Shown here in pieces: positions 28,091-36,492 of a DNA stretch of 64,000 nucleotides. The stretch spans positions 62,001 to 126,000 of the forward strand of contig NZ_VLTK01000008.1 of NCBI RefSeq assembly GCF_007558825.1. The letters run 5' to 3'. This DNA comes from Brevibacterium aurantiacum (GTDB lineage: Bacteria; Actinomycetota; Actinomycetes; Actinomycetales; Brevibacteriaceae). Under the pieces are notes generated by a model, which was given only the letters and a program-made list of their open reading frames with translations, had not been told where the DNA came from and made no database searches. Positions within the stretch are counted from its first letter, which is position 1. Every line of letters begins with the position of its first letter. The position numbers and the translations under genes are program-made.

Positions 28091-29271
28091 CGAGACACCT
28101 GCTCTCCGAGGCCCAGAGCTGAGAGGACGGTTCTCAGTTTGGCTCCTGTCTCTTCGGCTTCAGAACGCGGTTCGGACCCTGCAACGATCCCAGCTCCTGC
28201 TGAGACGAGTGCTGTCGACCCATCGATCATCGCTCCGCGGATCGCCACAGCCCATTCGCCGTTTCCGTCGCGGTCCTGCCAGCCGACGGCACCGGTGAAA
28301 TAGCCGCGATCTCCCTCGACTCGGCGTAGGACTTCACGTGCTTGTTCAGTCGGAGCCCCGCACACGGCTGGTGTCGGATGGAGGGCACGGGCCAGTGCTG
28401 ACGCAGATGGCAGGTGACCAGATTCATCGGCGGCAGCGCTTCCGCGGATCCACGTCCCCAGATGGAACATCGAATCGGTGGCAGTGGTGTCCTGATCATC
28501 CACAATGATGTCCGAGCAATACGGGGCGAGACCTTCCGCCACCGCCTTGACGACCAGCTGGTGTTCTCGTGCGTCCTTGCCGGAGGCCCGAAGATCTGCG
28601 ATCCGGGCCTCATCCGCGCCGGAGTGACCGGTGCGAATCCGTGAGCCGGCCAGCGGATGAGAGCTGACGGACAGATGATCACGCTCGACGAGAAGCTCCG
28701 GACTGAGGCCGACGAACGAACCGCCGTCGACGAGCGGAATATGGAAGCCGAATCCATGAGGCGAGCTCGCTCGAAGCTGTTCAAGCAGCAGTTGAGGATC
28801 AATCGGAGCGTCAGCAGCAGCCAGTTTGGATCTGGCCAGTACGACCTTCTCCAACGTGCCCTCCTCAATGAGGCGAAGAACGTCGGCGACCCTTTGTTCG
28901 TATTCGGCGACGTCTGGTACATCGATCACGGACCGGATGCGAGCCGAGCCAGTGTGCCGCAGATCTGACTGCTCCGCGCCCAGCGCGGATTCATCGACAC
29001 CGCAGATGAAGACAGCGGAATCGTCCGGGTCGAACGGCAGACATCCGATGACGATATCGGCAGTGGGGTCGTTTGCGAGTGCTGTTTCGACCGCATCTTC
29101 GAAGTCGGCCGTGGGTACCTGTTGAATATCTCCGCGCACTTGCGCATCGATTCGTTGCGAGACGAAGCGAGCCGTCCGTTCCGTCTGGACGCCCCAGGGG
29201 CGACTTCGACTCAGAGTCGTCTCGACTTCGTCCGTTTCGTGGTTGATCCGCTCTGCGGGTGTGATGCTCAT
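28087..29271 (-). CDS. entC: Isochorismate synthase (EntC/DhbC-like)
   Basis: A 394-residue chorismate-using enzyme. Motifs include LEKVVLARSK near 140, FVGLSPELLVE, HPLAGSRIRTG near 220, HPTPAVCGAPTEQAREVL near 305 and GYFTGAVGWQD near 330. It isomerises chorismate to isochorismate, the first committed step to 2,3-dihydroxybenzoate. The start follows entA after 37 bp; the stop overlaps entE (4 bp). Confidence 0.94.
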   Translation of the reverse strand: MSITPAERINHETDEVETTLSRSRPWGVQTERTARFVSQRIDAQVRGDIQQVPTADFEDAVETALANDPTADIVIGCLPFDPDDSAVFICGVDESALGAEQSDLRHTGSARIRSVIDVPDVAEYEQRVADVLRLIEEGTLEKVVLARSKLAAADAPIDPQLLLEQLRASSPHGFGFHIPLVDGGSFVGLSPELLVERDHLSVSSHPLAGSRIRTGHSGADEARIADLRASGKDAREHQLVVKAVAEGLAPYCSDIIVDDQDTTATDSMFHLGTWIRGSAAADESGHLPSASALARALHPTPAVCGAPTEQAREVLRRVEGDRGYFTGAVGWQDRDGNGEWAVAIRGAMIDGSTALVSAGAGIVAGSEPRSEAEETGAKLRTVLSALGLGEQVSR

Positions 29272-29308
29272 TGTGGTGATCCTTCGAATGTGGAAAACGG
29301 GTGAATTG

Positions 29309-30106
29309 TCACGACCTCAAACTTGCTCCGCCGTCGACAACGATCTCCTGCATGGTCATATGGCGGGCCTTATCCGAGAGGGCGAACTGGACCACCTCGG
29401 CGATGTCACGAGGGTCGGCGATCCTGCCCAACGGGATTCCGAGTCTGAACGCCTCTGGGTCGCCCGCGATGACTCTGGCCCGGTCACGGTCGTCATCGTC
29501 ATGCCACATGGACCGCTGCATGGGTGAGTCCGTCGACCCCGGCGCGACAGTGTTGCAGCGAGCGCCCAAGGAAGCGAGTTCGAGCGCCGCGTTGGCACTG
29601 AGCGCCGACACGGCCGCCTTGCTGGCCGCATATGCTGCCATGCCGATGCGCGGGACCGCCGCAGCGTTCGACGAGACGGTGACGATGGCTCCCGGATGTT
29701 CCCCCTGCTCGTGCTGCAGGCGCAATGTGCGCGCAGTCTGTCTCAGGACGATAAAGGTGCCTGTGGCGTTGACTCCCATGACGCGGGAATATTCGTCCAG
29801 GCCAGTGTCGGCGAGCGCACCCTGTTGGAGAACTCCGGCGGCATGTGCGACTTTCAGCACAGGAGGGTGGTTCGTAGCGAGGTCGTCGAAGATCTCTGCG
29901 ATTCGCTCTTCGTCTGTGACGTCGGCAGAGAACTCAAGGATGACTGATGCACCCGTACGGGTCTGGCGGACCTTTTCGGAGTATCCCGAGTCCAGGGCGG
30001 CGATCACCTGCGGCGGATCGTCAGGGTCGTGGGCCAGGGCGTGGACGATCGCTCGTCCTATGCCGCTTCCGGATCCAGTCACAATTGTGGAATGCGGTCG
30101 GGTCAT
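29309..30106 (-). CDS. entA: 2,3-dihydro-2,3-dihydroxybenzoate dehydrogenase (EntA/DhbA-like)
   Basis: A 265-residue short-chain dehydrogenase: TIVTGSGSGIGRAIVHAL at the N-terminus for NAD binding, AHAAGVLQQGAL near 90, catalytic Ser in IVTVSSNAAAVP and YAASKAAV near 160. The HAAGVL and GIPLGRIADPRDIA segments resemble EntA. It oxidises the EntB product to 2,3-dihydroxybenzoate. Overlaps the exporter gene by 4 bp. Confidence 0.92.
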   Translation of the reverse strand: MTRPHSTIVTGSGSGIGRAIVHALAHDPDDPPQVIAALDSGYSEKVRQTRTGASVILEFSADVTDEERIAEIFDDLATNHPPVLKVAHAAGVLQQGALADTGLDEYSRVMGVNATGTFIVLRQTARTLRLQHEQGEHPGAIVTVSSNAAAVPRIGMAAYAASKAAVSALSANAALELASLGARCNTVAPGSTDSPMQRSMWHDDDDRDRARVIAGDPEAFRLGIPLGRIADPRDIAEVVQFALSDKARHMTMQEIVVDGGASLRS

Positions 30107-33100
30107 TTCACTGCTCCTTCAAGCCCCTCACTGGTGGGCTGCGTTGTTGTGGACGATCTTTCGTCTGTGCCTTGGCTGTCGTTCCAGAGACGGGCGTAGG
30201 GACCGTCTTGACGGATCAGGTCCTCATGCCGTCCGATTTCGACGATCCGACCCTTGTCGAGCACGGCGACTCTGTCGCATCGTGACGCCGTGGTGAGGTG
30301 GTGCGCGATGATGATCGAGCATCTGTCCCGGTCGCCGGCGAGCACATGGTCGAGAACTGCGGATTCAGCCTGGGCGTCCATGCTTGACGTCGCCTCGTCA
30401 AGGACGAAGATCCCCGGATCTGTCAGTTCGGTACGGGCCAACGCGATGAGCTGCCGCTGGCCGGCAGACAGGTTCCGTCCCCCGGCCTCGACTTGGTGTC
30501 TGTACCCGCTTTCCAGACCTGCGACGACGCTGTGCGCCCCGACTCGTACAGCTGCGTCGGCAACTTCTCGGTCCTCCGCCTCTGGTTTCCCATAGCGAAT
30601 GTTCTCCGCGATATCGCCTTCGAAGAGATACCCCTCCTGAGCGACTTCGCCGATGCCGAGTCGATAGTCATGCAATGCGAACTTCTCCGCCGGAATGCCG
30701 TCGAAGCTGATTCGGCCGGACTCCAGCGGATAGTAGCGGCAGAGCAGCTTGGCCAGAGTCGTCTTCCCGGCACCGGTGCGACCGACCACAGCCAAGGACT
30801 GTCCGGGGGCAAGCGACAGGCTGATATCGCTGAGTGCGCCCCCCGACTCGTCGCCGTAGCTGAACCCGAGGCCTTCGACTTCGAGCTCGTCCCGGAGGCG
30901 TCGCGGCATCGGCGGGGAATCGAACGCTGCCGCCTCCTGCGTTTCAGCGGCCGGCAGGGCGAGGAGCTCACGGATGTGCCTGACTCCGTTTGCGGCCTGC
31001 ATGAAGCTGTCGGCGATGTTGGACAGCTGCTGGATGGGATTGTAGAACTGGCTGAGGAAGAGCAGGAAGGCAATCAGCACTCCGGGCGAGAGTTCGCCGC
31101 GGGCGACCAGTGTGGCGCCGACGCCGAGCACGAGGGCATAACTGGTCTCAGCCAGGAAGCTGACGAACGGGAAGTACACGGCAATGTACTGCTGTGCCTT
31201 GGTCCGTGTCGTTCGGTGCTTGTCCGAGAGACGGTTGAAGGAACTGATGGCGGCCTTCTGCCTGCCGTTCGCCTGCACGGTTCGCAGGCCGTCGATGTTC
31301 TCCTGCAGATTGCGATTGACGTCTCTGATCTCAGTCCTCGCCTGGAGGTAGGCACGCGAGCTGAGATGCCTGAAGACCACAGTGGCAATGATGATCAGAG
31401 GCAGAGAGGCGAGAGCCACTGCCGCCAGGAGCGGATGGAACACGAACATCGCAACGGCGATGCCCGCCATGGTCACCAGGCTCATGATTCCGTTGACAAG
31501 ACCGGTCTGCATGAATCGGGAGAGCGAATCGATGTCCACCGTCATCCGAGTCATCAGAGATCCGGATTCGCTGCCTTCGAAATGGCGCAGATCCAAGGAG
31601 TGCATATGTCCGAAGCAGCGAGTTCGGGTTATGTACTGCACCAGCTCGGAGGCTCGCGCCGTTGTCACGCTCTGGGCTATGAAGACCGCCCAGTTGATGA
31701 CTACGATCCCGGCGGCCAGCGCACACACCAGCCCGACGTAGCCGAAGTCGCCCTTGAGCACTCCCGAGTCGATTCCCCGCTGCAGAAGAATCGGACTCGC
31801 CACATTGGCCAGCGAATCGAACGCGATGAGGACGAAGGCGACAACGAGGAGACCTGCAACAGGTCGGAGCACCGAGCGAACGGTGCGGATCGAACTGTCG
31901 AGTGCTGTCCTTCGCGCGGCCGAGGAAACGACGTCACGACCGCGCGTTTCGGAGGCTGCCTGCGTTGCCTGGTCCGGTTCGATCGGGGGCCACAGCTCGT
32001 CGTCACCTCGCCGGGTCTGATGGTCGACATCCTCGCCGTCGGTCAGTTCACGGTAGAGCTGGCAACGGTCGGCCAACTCAGCTGCCGTACCCGCATCGAC
32101 CACTCTGCCCTCGTCCATGACGACGATGCGATCCGCGATGGACAGGGTCGATCTGCGCCGGGCGATGAGCACAGTGATGTGCTCCGCCGATCTCTGATTG
32201 TCCAGAGCTTTGAGGATTCCGGATTCAGTGGACGCGTCCACGGCGCTCGTGGAGTCGTCGATGACGAGGATCTGCGGACGGCGCAGCAGTGCCCTGGCCA
32301 GAGCCAGACGCTGTCGTTGGCCACCGGAGAGATCGGTCGCTCGTTCCGCGAGAACTGTGTCATAGCCTTCAGGGAGTTGGCGAATGAATTCATCGGCCCC
32401 GGCAGCGGCTGCGGCCGCTCGGATCTCGTCTCCCGTGGCATCGCGGTGGCCGTATCCGATGTTCTGCGAGACTGAGCTGGCGAACAGGAAGGGGTCTTCG
32501 AATACCGTACCGACGTGCTGCCGCAGATCCTGGATGCGGAAGTCGTTGAGGGCGATCTCTCCGTCCTCGGTCCCGACTCTGATTGTTCCTGTCGTGGGAT
32601 CGTAGAAGCGAGGCAGCAGCAGCGAGATCGTGGACTTGCCTGACCCGGAAGGTCCGATGATCGCAACGGTCTCGCCCGCGCTGACGTGCAGATCGAGCCC
32701 ATTCAGCACCGGTCTGTCGGCCGTATAGCCGAAGGACACGTTCTCAAGCTTCAGGTAGGACAGCGTCTCAGGCATCGAGCGTGTGCCGTCGTGGATCTCC
32801 GGGCGCGAGTCGATCAGTTCGAAGATGCGTTCGGCACTGGCTCGTGTGCGCTGAGCGATCACGAGGAAGGACGCGAAGACTCGGGTCGGGCCCGTGAGCA
32901 TGGTCAGGAAGGTCACGAACGCGACGAACGTACCGATGTCCAGTCCACCGTCATGGACGAGCCACCCGCCGTAGCCGAGCACGGCGAATTGCCCCAGAAC
33001 CGGCAGCGCGAGCATCGTCGCCCCGGGGGCTGCCTGCGCTCGTGCCGTCTGCATCCTGCGTCCGAAGACTCCGCCGGCGGCACGTTCCAACCAGCGAATC

Positions 33101-33912
33101 TCACGGTTCTGTTGGCTGAATCCCTTGACGACACGAACGCCGTCGATGGTCTGACCGATCCTTTCGGTCAGTTCGCCGACGTCCTGGGCGGCCTGCGCGG
33201 ATGTTGCGAACACACGTTTGCGGGCGCGCCAAGCCGTCAGCCCCAGAAGCGCCATAGCGGTCAGACTGACCACGGTCAGAGCGGGCGAGAGATAGACCAT
33301 GACCGCGGTGCCGCTGACGAAGTAGGTGACGACCGAGACCGGAACGGGAATCATCTGAAGCATCGAGCGAACCTGCTCCAGGTCGCTGTTCGTCCGCGAA
33401 ACCACTTGACCGACCCGCATGGAATCCTGCGCGTGCCCATCAAGCCGTTGGATCGATCCGAAGGCCTGAGCCCGCAATTCATGCTGCACCCACAGCGAAA
33501 GACGTCCCGCGAGGTTTCGGCGATAGTAGTTGCCGACGAAGTCGATTGCGGCGATCAGCACGAGGCCTGCCACCAACCAGGCGAGGCCCGTGGTGTGTCC
33601 GTCGACCGCTTCGTTGACACCACGGCGAGTCAGTAGGGGGCCCACTGTCACCAAAGCGATGGTGACGACCGACCACGCAAGAATCCCGATTGACAGTCGT
33701 CGATGCGCCCAACAGCCGCTCAGCAGCCGCGCTGCCCACCACCTGGCACCCTGACCAGGAAGGACAGCGGCGGGCGTGGCGTGGGCACGGTCTTCACTCG
33801 AGGAGGGTGTGCTCCCGTCCTCCGCCTGATCCTGATCTGGCGTACCAGATGAGGAGGTGGTTGATCGATCGCTGCGCTTCGAGACGCTCTTCTCTATGGA
33901 AGATCGAGTCAT
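30103..33912 (-). CDS. iroC: Fused two-half ABC exporter, IroC-like siderophore exporter
   Basis: A 1269-residue protein holding two complete exporter halves (membrane domain plus ATPase, twice), the size and layout of IroC, which exports glucosylated enterobactin. NBD1: Walker A GPSGSGKST near residue 415, LSGGQRQR, Walker B ILVIDDSTSAVD near 546, where the catalytic Glu is Asp, and LIARRRSTLS near 580, where the switch His is Arg. NBD2 is canonical: GRTGAGKTT near 1040, LSAGQRQ, IFVLDEATSSMD and IIAHHLTTA. So one of the two ATP sites is probably degenerate. A hydrophilic stretch of about 55 residues precedes the first helix. The gene overlaps both the glycosyltransferase and entA genes by 4 bp. 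Confidence 0.9.
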   Translation of the reverse strand: MTRSSIEKSVSKRSDRSTTSSSGTPDQDQAEDGSTPSSSEDRAHATPAAVLPGQGARWWAARLLSGCWAHRRLSIGILAWSVVTIALVTVGPLLTRRGVNEAVDGHTTGLAWLVAGLVLIAAIDFVGNYYRRNLAGRLSLWVQHELRAQAFGSIQRLDGHAQDSMRVGQVVSRTNSDLEQVRSMLQMIPVPVSVVTYFVSGTAVMVYLSPALTVVSLTAMALLGLTAWRARKRVFATSAQAAQDVGELTERIGQTIDGVRVVKGFSQQNREIRWLERAAGGVFGRRMQTARAQAAPGATMLALPVLGQFAVLGYGGWLVHDGGLDIGTFVAFVTFLTMLTGPTRVFASFLVIAQRTRASAERIFELIDSRPEIHDGTRSMPETLSYLKLENVSFGYTADRPVLNGLDLHVSAGETVAIIGPSGSGKSTISLLLPRFYDPTTGTIRVGTEDGEIALNDFRIQDLRQHVGTVFEDPFLFASSVSQNIGYGHRDATGDEIRAAAAAAGADEFIRQLPEGYDTVLAERATDLSGGQRQRLALARALLRRPQILVIDDSTSAVDASTESGILKALDNQRSAEHITVLIARRRSTLSIADRIVVMDEGRVVDAGTAAELADRCQLYRELTDGEDVDHQTRRGDDELWPPIEPDQATQAASETRGRDVVSSAARRTALDSSIRTVRSVLRPVAGLLVVAFVLIAFDSLANVASPILLQRGIDSGVLKGDFGYVGLVCALAAGIVVINWAVFIAQSVTTARASELVQYITRTRCFGHMHSLDLRHFEGSESGSLMTRMTVDIDSLSRFMQTGLVNGIMSLVTMAGIAVAMFVFHPLLAAVALASLPLIIIATVVFRHLSSRAYLQARTEIRDVNRNLQENIDGLRTVQANGRQKAAISSFNRLSDKHRTTRTKAQQYIAVYFPFVSFLAETSYALVLGVGATLVARGELSPGVLIAFLLFLSQFYNPIQQLSNIADSFMQAANGVRHIRELLALPAAETQEAAAFDSPPMPRRLRDELEVEGLGFSYGDESGGALSDISLSLAPGQSLAVVGRTGAGKTTLAKLLCRYYPLESGRISFDGIPAEKFALHDYRLGIGEVAQEGYLFEGDIAENIRYGKPEAEDREVADAAVRVGAHSVVAGLESGYRHQVEAGGRNLSAGQRQLIALARTELTDPGIFVLDEATSSMDAQAESAVLDHVLAGDRDRCSIIIAHHLTTASRCDRVAVLDKGRIVEIGRHEDLIRQDGPYARLWNDSQGTDERSSTTTQPTSEGLEGAVK

Positions 33913-35054
33913 CGCCGTCCCGCCATGCTGAGTTTTGTCTGAGCCGATTGCCCGATACGCTCGGCGATCTCGGTCACGATCTGCGGGGGTGTCGGGAGGC
34001 TGCGCATCTCATCCCGCACTTCTCCCGCGTTCGCCGCGATCGATGAGTCGTCGAGGACCTCCAGGACCATCGAACCCGTGAGTCTGCCTTCGCTGGGTAT
34101 CACCCCACATCCGCGTTTCTGGATCAGGTTGGCATTGGTGGGCCGGTCAGCGCCCTCACCGAAGATGATCTGGGGGATCCCGGCGTCGCACGCTGTCAGC
34201 GTGTTGCCGGCGCCGCCGTGGTGAATGAAGCAGTCGGCTTCGCTCATCATCGGACCCATCGGGATCCAATCCACGATGCTCACGTTCTCCGGCAGCGTGT
34301 CGGGAATGCCCTGGCGGGCGTTGTGACCCAGCTGGACCACGAAGTCGATGTCCGCGGCCGACCCGTCACGCAGGATCCAATCGATGAGGCCCGAACCCTC
34401 GACCATCGGTTTGAGCGTACCGAGGCTGACGACGACCCTGCGACGACCTGCGGTCTTCTCCCATCCCTGGCTCAGCACGGTGCCCCCGTTGTAGGGAACG
34501 TAGCGCATCGGCAGAGCACCCGGGTGGTCGAGGATGCTGATGCTGGGAGGGGCGACATCGAGCCAAGCCGCGTCGCTCTGACGCTGACCAACCCCGTGAC
34601 GCTCGTAAGCATGTCGAAGAGCCTTGGAGACGATGTCGATCTGTTTCTGTCCGTGCATGAAGCCCACGGTCAGCATGACGGTCGGAATCCCGAACTTCGT
34701 CCCGAGCAGTGGTCCGACAACGCCGAGAGGCGGATAGACGATGAGGTCCGGCTGCCACGAGTTAGTGAACTCGACAAGCGCATCGGACATCTCTTCGCTG
34801 AAGAAGGAGAAGTCGCCCGGTTTGGTGCCGGCATTGTTCCTCAGACGATCGAGTTCGCGGCGTTTGTAATCTGCTTCGGAATCGAGGTCCGGTGCTGCGT
34901 CGTAGGCGACCAAGCCGGCGTCCGCAATCTTGTCGGCAAATCCACCGGCGCTTGCGACGACCACGTCGTGCCCGGAGACGCGAAAGGCTTGGGCGAGCGA
35001 AACGATGGGATAGAGCAGGCCGTAGAGAGGTGGGCCCACGAAAAGAACACGCAA
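33909..35054 (-). CDS. iroB: IroB-like C-glycosyltransferase for catecholate siderophore
   Basis: A 381-residue GT1-fold (GT-B) glycosyltransferase. The N-terminus MRVLFVGPPLYGLLYPIVSL, the GDFSFFSEEMSDALVEF block near 100, YPPLGVVGPLL near 128 and the sugar-nucleotide site HHGGAGNTLTACDAGIPQ near 278 follow IroB closely by my recollection of that protein, and its length matches (about 370-385). IroB attaches glucose by a C-C bond to the 2,3-dihydroxybenzoyl rings of enterobactin. It is the first gene of the leftward siderophore operon, right after the divergent IdeR-box promoter. A macrolide-type O-glycosyltransferase is the alternative but the neighbours argue against it. Confidence 0.87.
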   Translation of the reverse strand: MRVLFVGPPLYGLLYPIVSLAQAFRVSGHDVVVASAGGFADKIADAGLVAYDAAPDLDSEADYKRRELDRLRNNAGTKPGDFSFFSEEMSDALVEFTNSWQPDLIVYPPLGVVGPLLGTKFGIPTVMLTVGFMHGQKQIDIVSKALRHAYERHGVGQRQSDAAWLDVAPPSISILDHPGALPMRYVPYNGGTVLSQGWEKTAGRRRVVVSLGTLKPMVEGSGLIDWILRDGSAADIDFVVQLGHNARQGIPDTLPENVSIVDWIPMGPMMSEADCFIHHGGAGNTLTACDAGIPQIIFGEGADRPTNANLIQKRGCGVIPSEGRLTGSMVLEVLDDSSIAANAGEVRDEMRSLPTPPQIVTEIAERIGQSAQTKLSMAGRR

Positions 35055-35126
35055 AATGAATACCTACATTCGTCGGGTTGAGCGTCGCAAGTCGTGATAT
35101 TTCAGACTCAGGTCGGCTCAATTTGA

Positions 35127-35145
35127 TTAGGTTAGCCTCAGCTGA
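35127..35145 (+). promoter_or_regulatory. IdeR/DtxR-like iron box 1 in divergent siderophore promoter
   Basis: TTAGGTTAGCCTCAGCTGA matches 15 of 19 positions of the DtxR/IdeR consensus half-site pair TTAGGTTAGGCTAACCTAA, compared by hand. It lies 73 bp before the iroB start (reverse) and 87 bp before the esterase start (forward), so Fe-IdeR bound here would repress both arms of the siderophore locus. Confidence 0.75.
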
Positions 35146-35150
35146 GTAAG

Positions 35151-35169
35151 CTAAGGCTACGCTAACCTA
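35151..35169 (+). promoter_or_regulatory. IdeR/DtxR-like iron box 2 in divergent siderophore promoter
   Basis: CTAAGGCTACGCTAACCTA is a second box, best read on the reverse strand, matching about 14 of 19 consensus positions. Its centre is 24 bp from the centre of box 1, so two dimers could sit close together on the DNA. Confidence 0.68.
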
Positions 35170-35231
35170 GATTCCATCGCCTTTCAACCTCTCTTCGGCA
35201 CAAGGCTGATTGGCAGGGACCCCTGAGATGC

Positions 35232-36485
35232 ATGTCCACCGACGAAGAAAGCGAGCTCCATTTGACGCTCCGGCTCCATTCCCAGATCCTCGTCGAGTCC
35301 GATCTCCCGCCGCCGACTGATCCCGTGAAATTCTGGACGGCTGTCCATCGTCGTGGAACTCCCCTGGTGTCACGCTCAGATGGCTCAGATATGAGAAGGG
35401 CCACGTTTCTCTACCGCAGCCAGACCGCGGACGAGGTGTACCTGGAGGCAAATCGATTGACGGACAAGCACCGTGTCGAACACGGGCAGATGCGGCGCCT
35501 CAAAGGGACAGATGTCTGGTGCGCGACCCTCGAGGTGGACTCATCATCTGTCTTCACCTACGGATTCCGTGAACTCAATTCATCAGCGAGCGCCTTCGCC
35601 GACGCGGTCGCAAGCCACCGGCGGTCAGGACGTCCGGCCTGGGTCGATCCCTTCAACCACCATGCCTCCATCGATGCGACCGGAACGGGAGCCCTTTCTG
35701 TGGCTTCAATGGACGATGCGCCCAGTTCGGACATCTGGCGAAGGGCAGAACACAGTGACCTGCGCGGAGAGGTGCTGCGGAGTCGAACCACACTTCCGAC
35801 TCTTGAGCGCACCGTAGAACAGCTCACCTATATTCCACCTCCAACCACCGTCCGCGACCCTGCGCGCCTGCTCGTCGTCACTGATGCCGAGGTGTGGTTC
35901 GATCGACTCAACCTGCCCGCGGCGCTGGAGGCGGCAGCGGCGGCGGGCACTATCCATCCAGTTGCTGTCCTGGGGATCGCAAATGACGACACGGCCAGCC
36001 GGATCGACCTGCTGGGAGCGAATCCTGCCTTTGTTGACGACCTCGCTGCCCATTCAATCCCCGCTGCCCGGCGCAGGATCGAGAAAACACTCCCGCTGCA
36101 GGGACCCGAAGGGACCATCCTGTCCGGCCAGAGCCTTGGCGGCCTTACGGCGCTACTCGCCGCGCTGCGACGGCCGGAATGCTTCGGCCAAGTTCAGTCT
36201 CACTCACCCTCGTTGTGGTGGATGCCGGACGGCAGCATGTCACCTGGAACCTACACACATGAGCACCAACCGTGGATCACCGAACAATTCGCCCGGCGAA
36301 CCCCCACATCAACTCACATCGACCTGCGCGTCGGCACACGAGAAGACATCACCAACGACCACGTCGATCAGCTCCATGACGTTCTGACCTCGCTCGGATA
36401 CCGGACGAGCGTCACCCACTTCAGCGGAGGACATGACTTTGCCTGTTGGCGCATCGCCTTGATCGACAGCCTGAAGGAGAAATGA
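35232..36485 (+). CDS. fes: Enterochelin esterase (Fes/IroD-like)
   Basis: A 417-residue cytosolic esterase of the Fes/IroD type. An N-terminal domain with FWTAVHRRGTPLVS and MRRLKGTDVWCATLEV is followed by an esterase D-like alpha/beta hydrolase with the nucleophile motif ILSGQSLGGLTALLAAL near residue 300 and a catalytic His in GGHDFACWR near 400. It hydrolyses the tri-serine lactone of ferric enterobactin-type siderophores to free iron. No signal peptide is visible. It lies 7 bp before the synthetase gene and shares the IdeR-box promoter. Confidence 0.9.
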   Translation: MSTDEESELHLTLRLHSQILVESDLPPPTDPVKFWTAVHRRGTPLVSRSDGSDMRRATFLYRSQTADEVYLEANRLTDKHRVEHGQMRRLKGTDVWCATLEVDSSSVFTYGFRELNSSASAFADAVASHRRSGRPAWVDPFNHHASIDATGTGALSVASMDDAPSSDIWRRAEHSDLRGEVLRSRTTLPTLERTVEQLTYIPPPTTVRDPARLLVVTDAEVWFDRLNLPAALEAAAAAGTIHPVAVLGIANDDTASRIDLLGANPAFVDDLAAHSIPAARRRIEKTLPLQGPEGTILSGQSLGGLTALLAALRRPECFGQVQSHSPSLWWMPDGSMSPGTYTHEHQPWITEQFARRTPTSTHIDLRVGTREDITNDHVDQLHDVLTSLGYRTSVTHFSGGHDFACWRIALIDSLKEK

Positions 36486-36492
36486 GAGAGCA

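Noticed and set aside
30493-32475. 660-codon forward ORF opposite the exporter gene
   Set aside because: It is an antisense shadow of the IroC-like gene, caused by high GC at third positions; no domain is visible.
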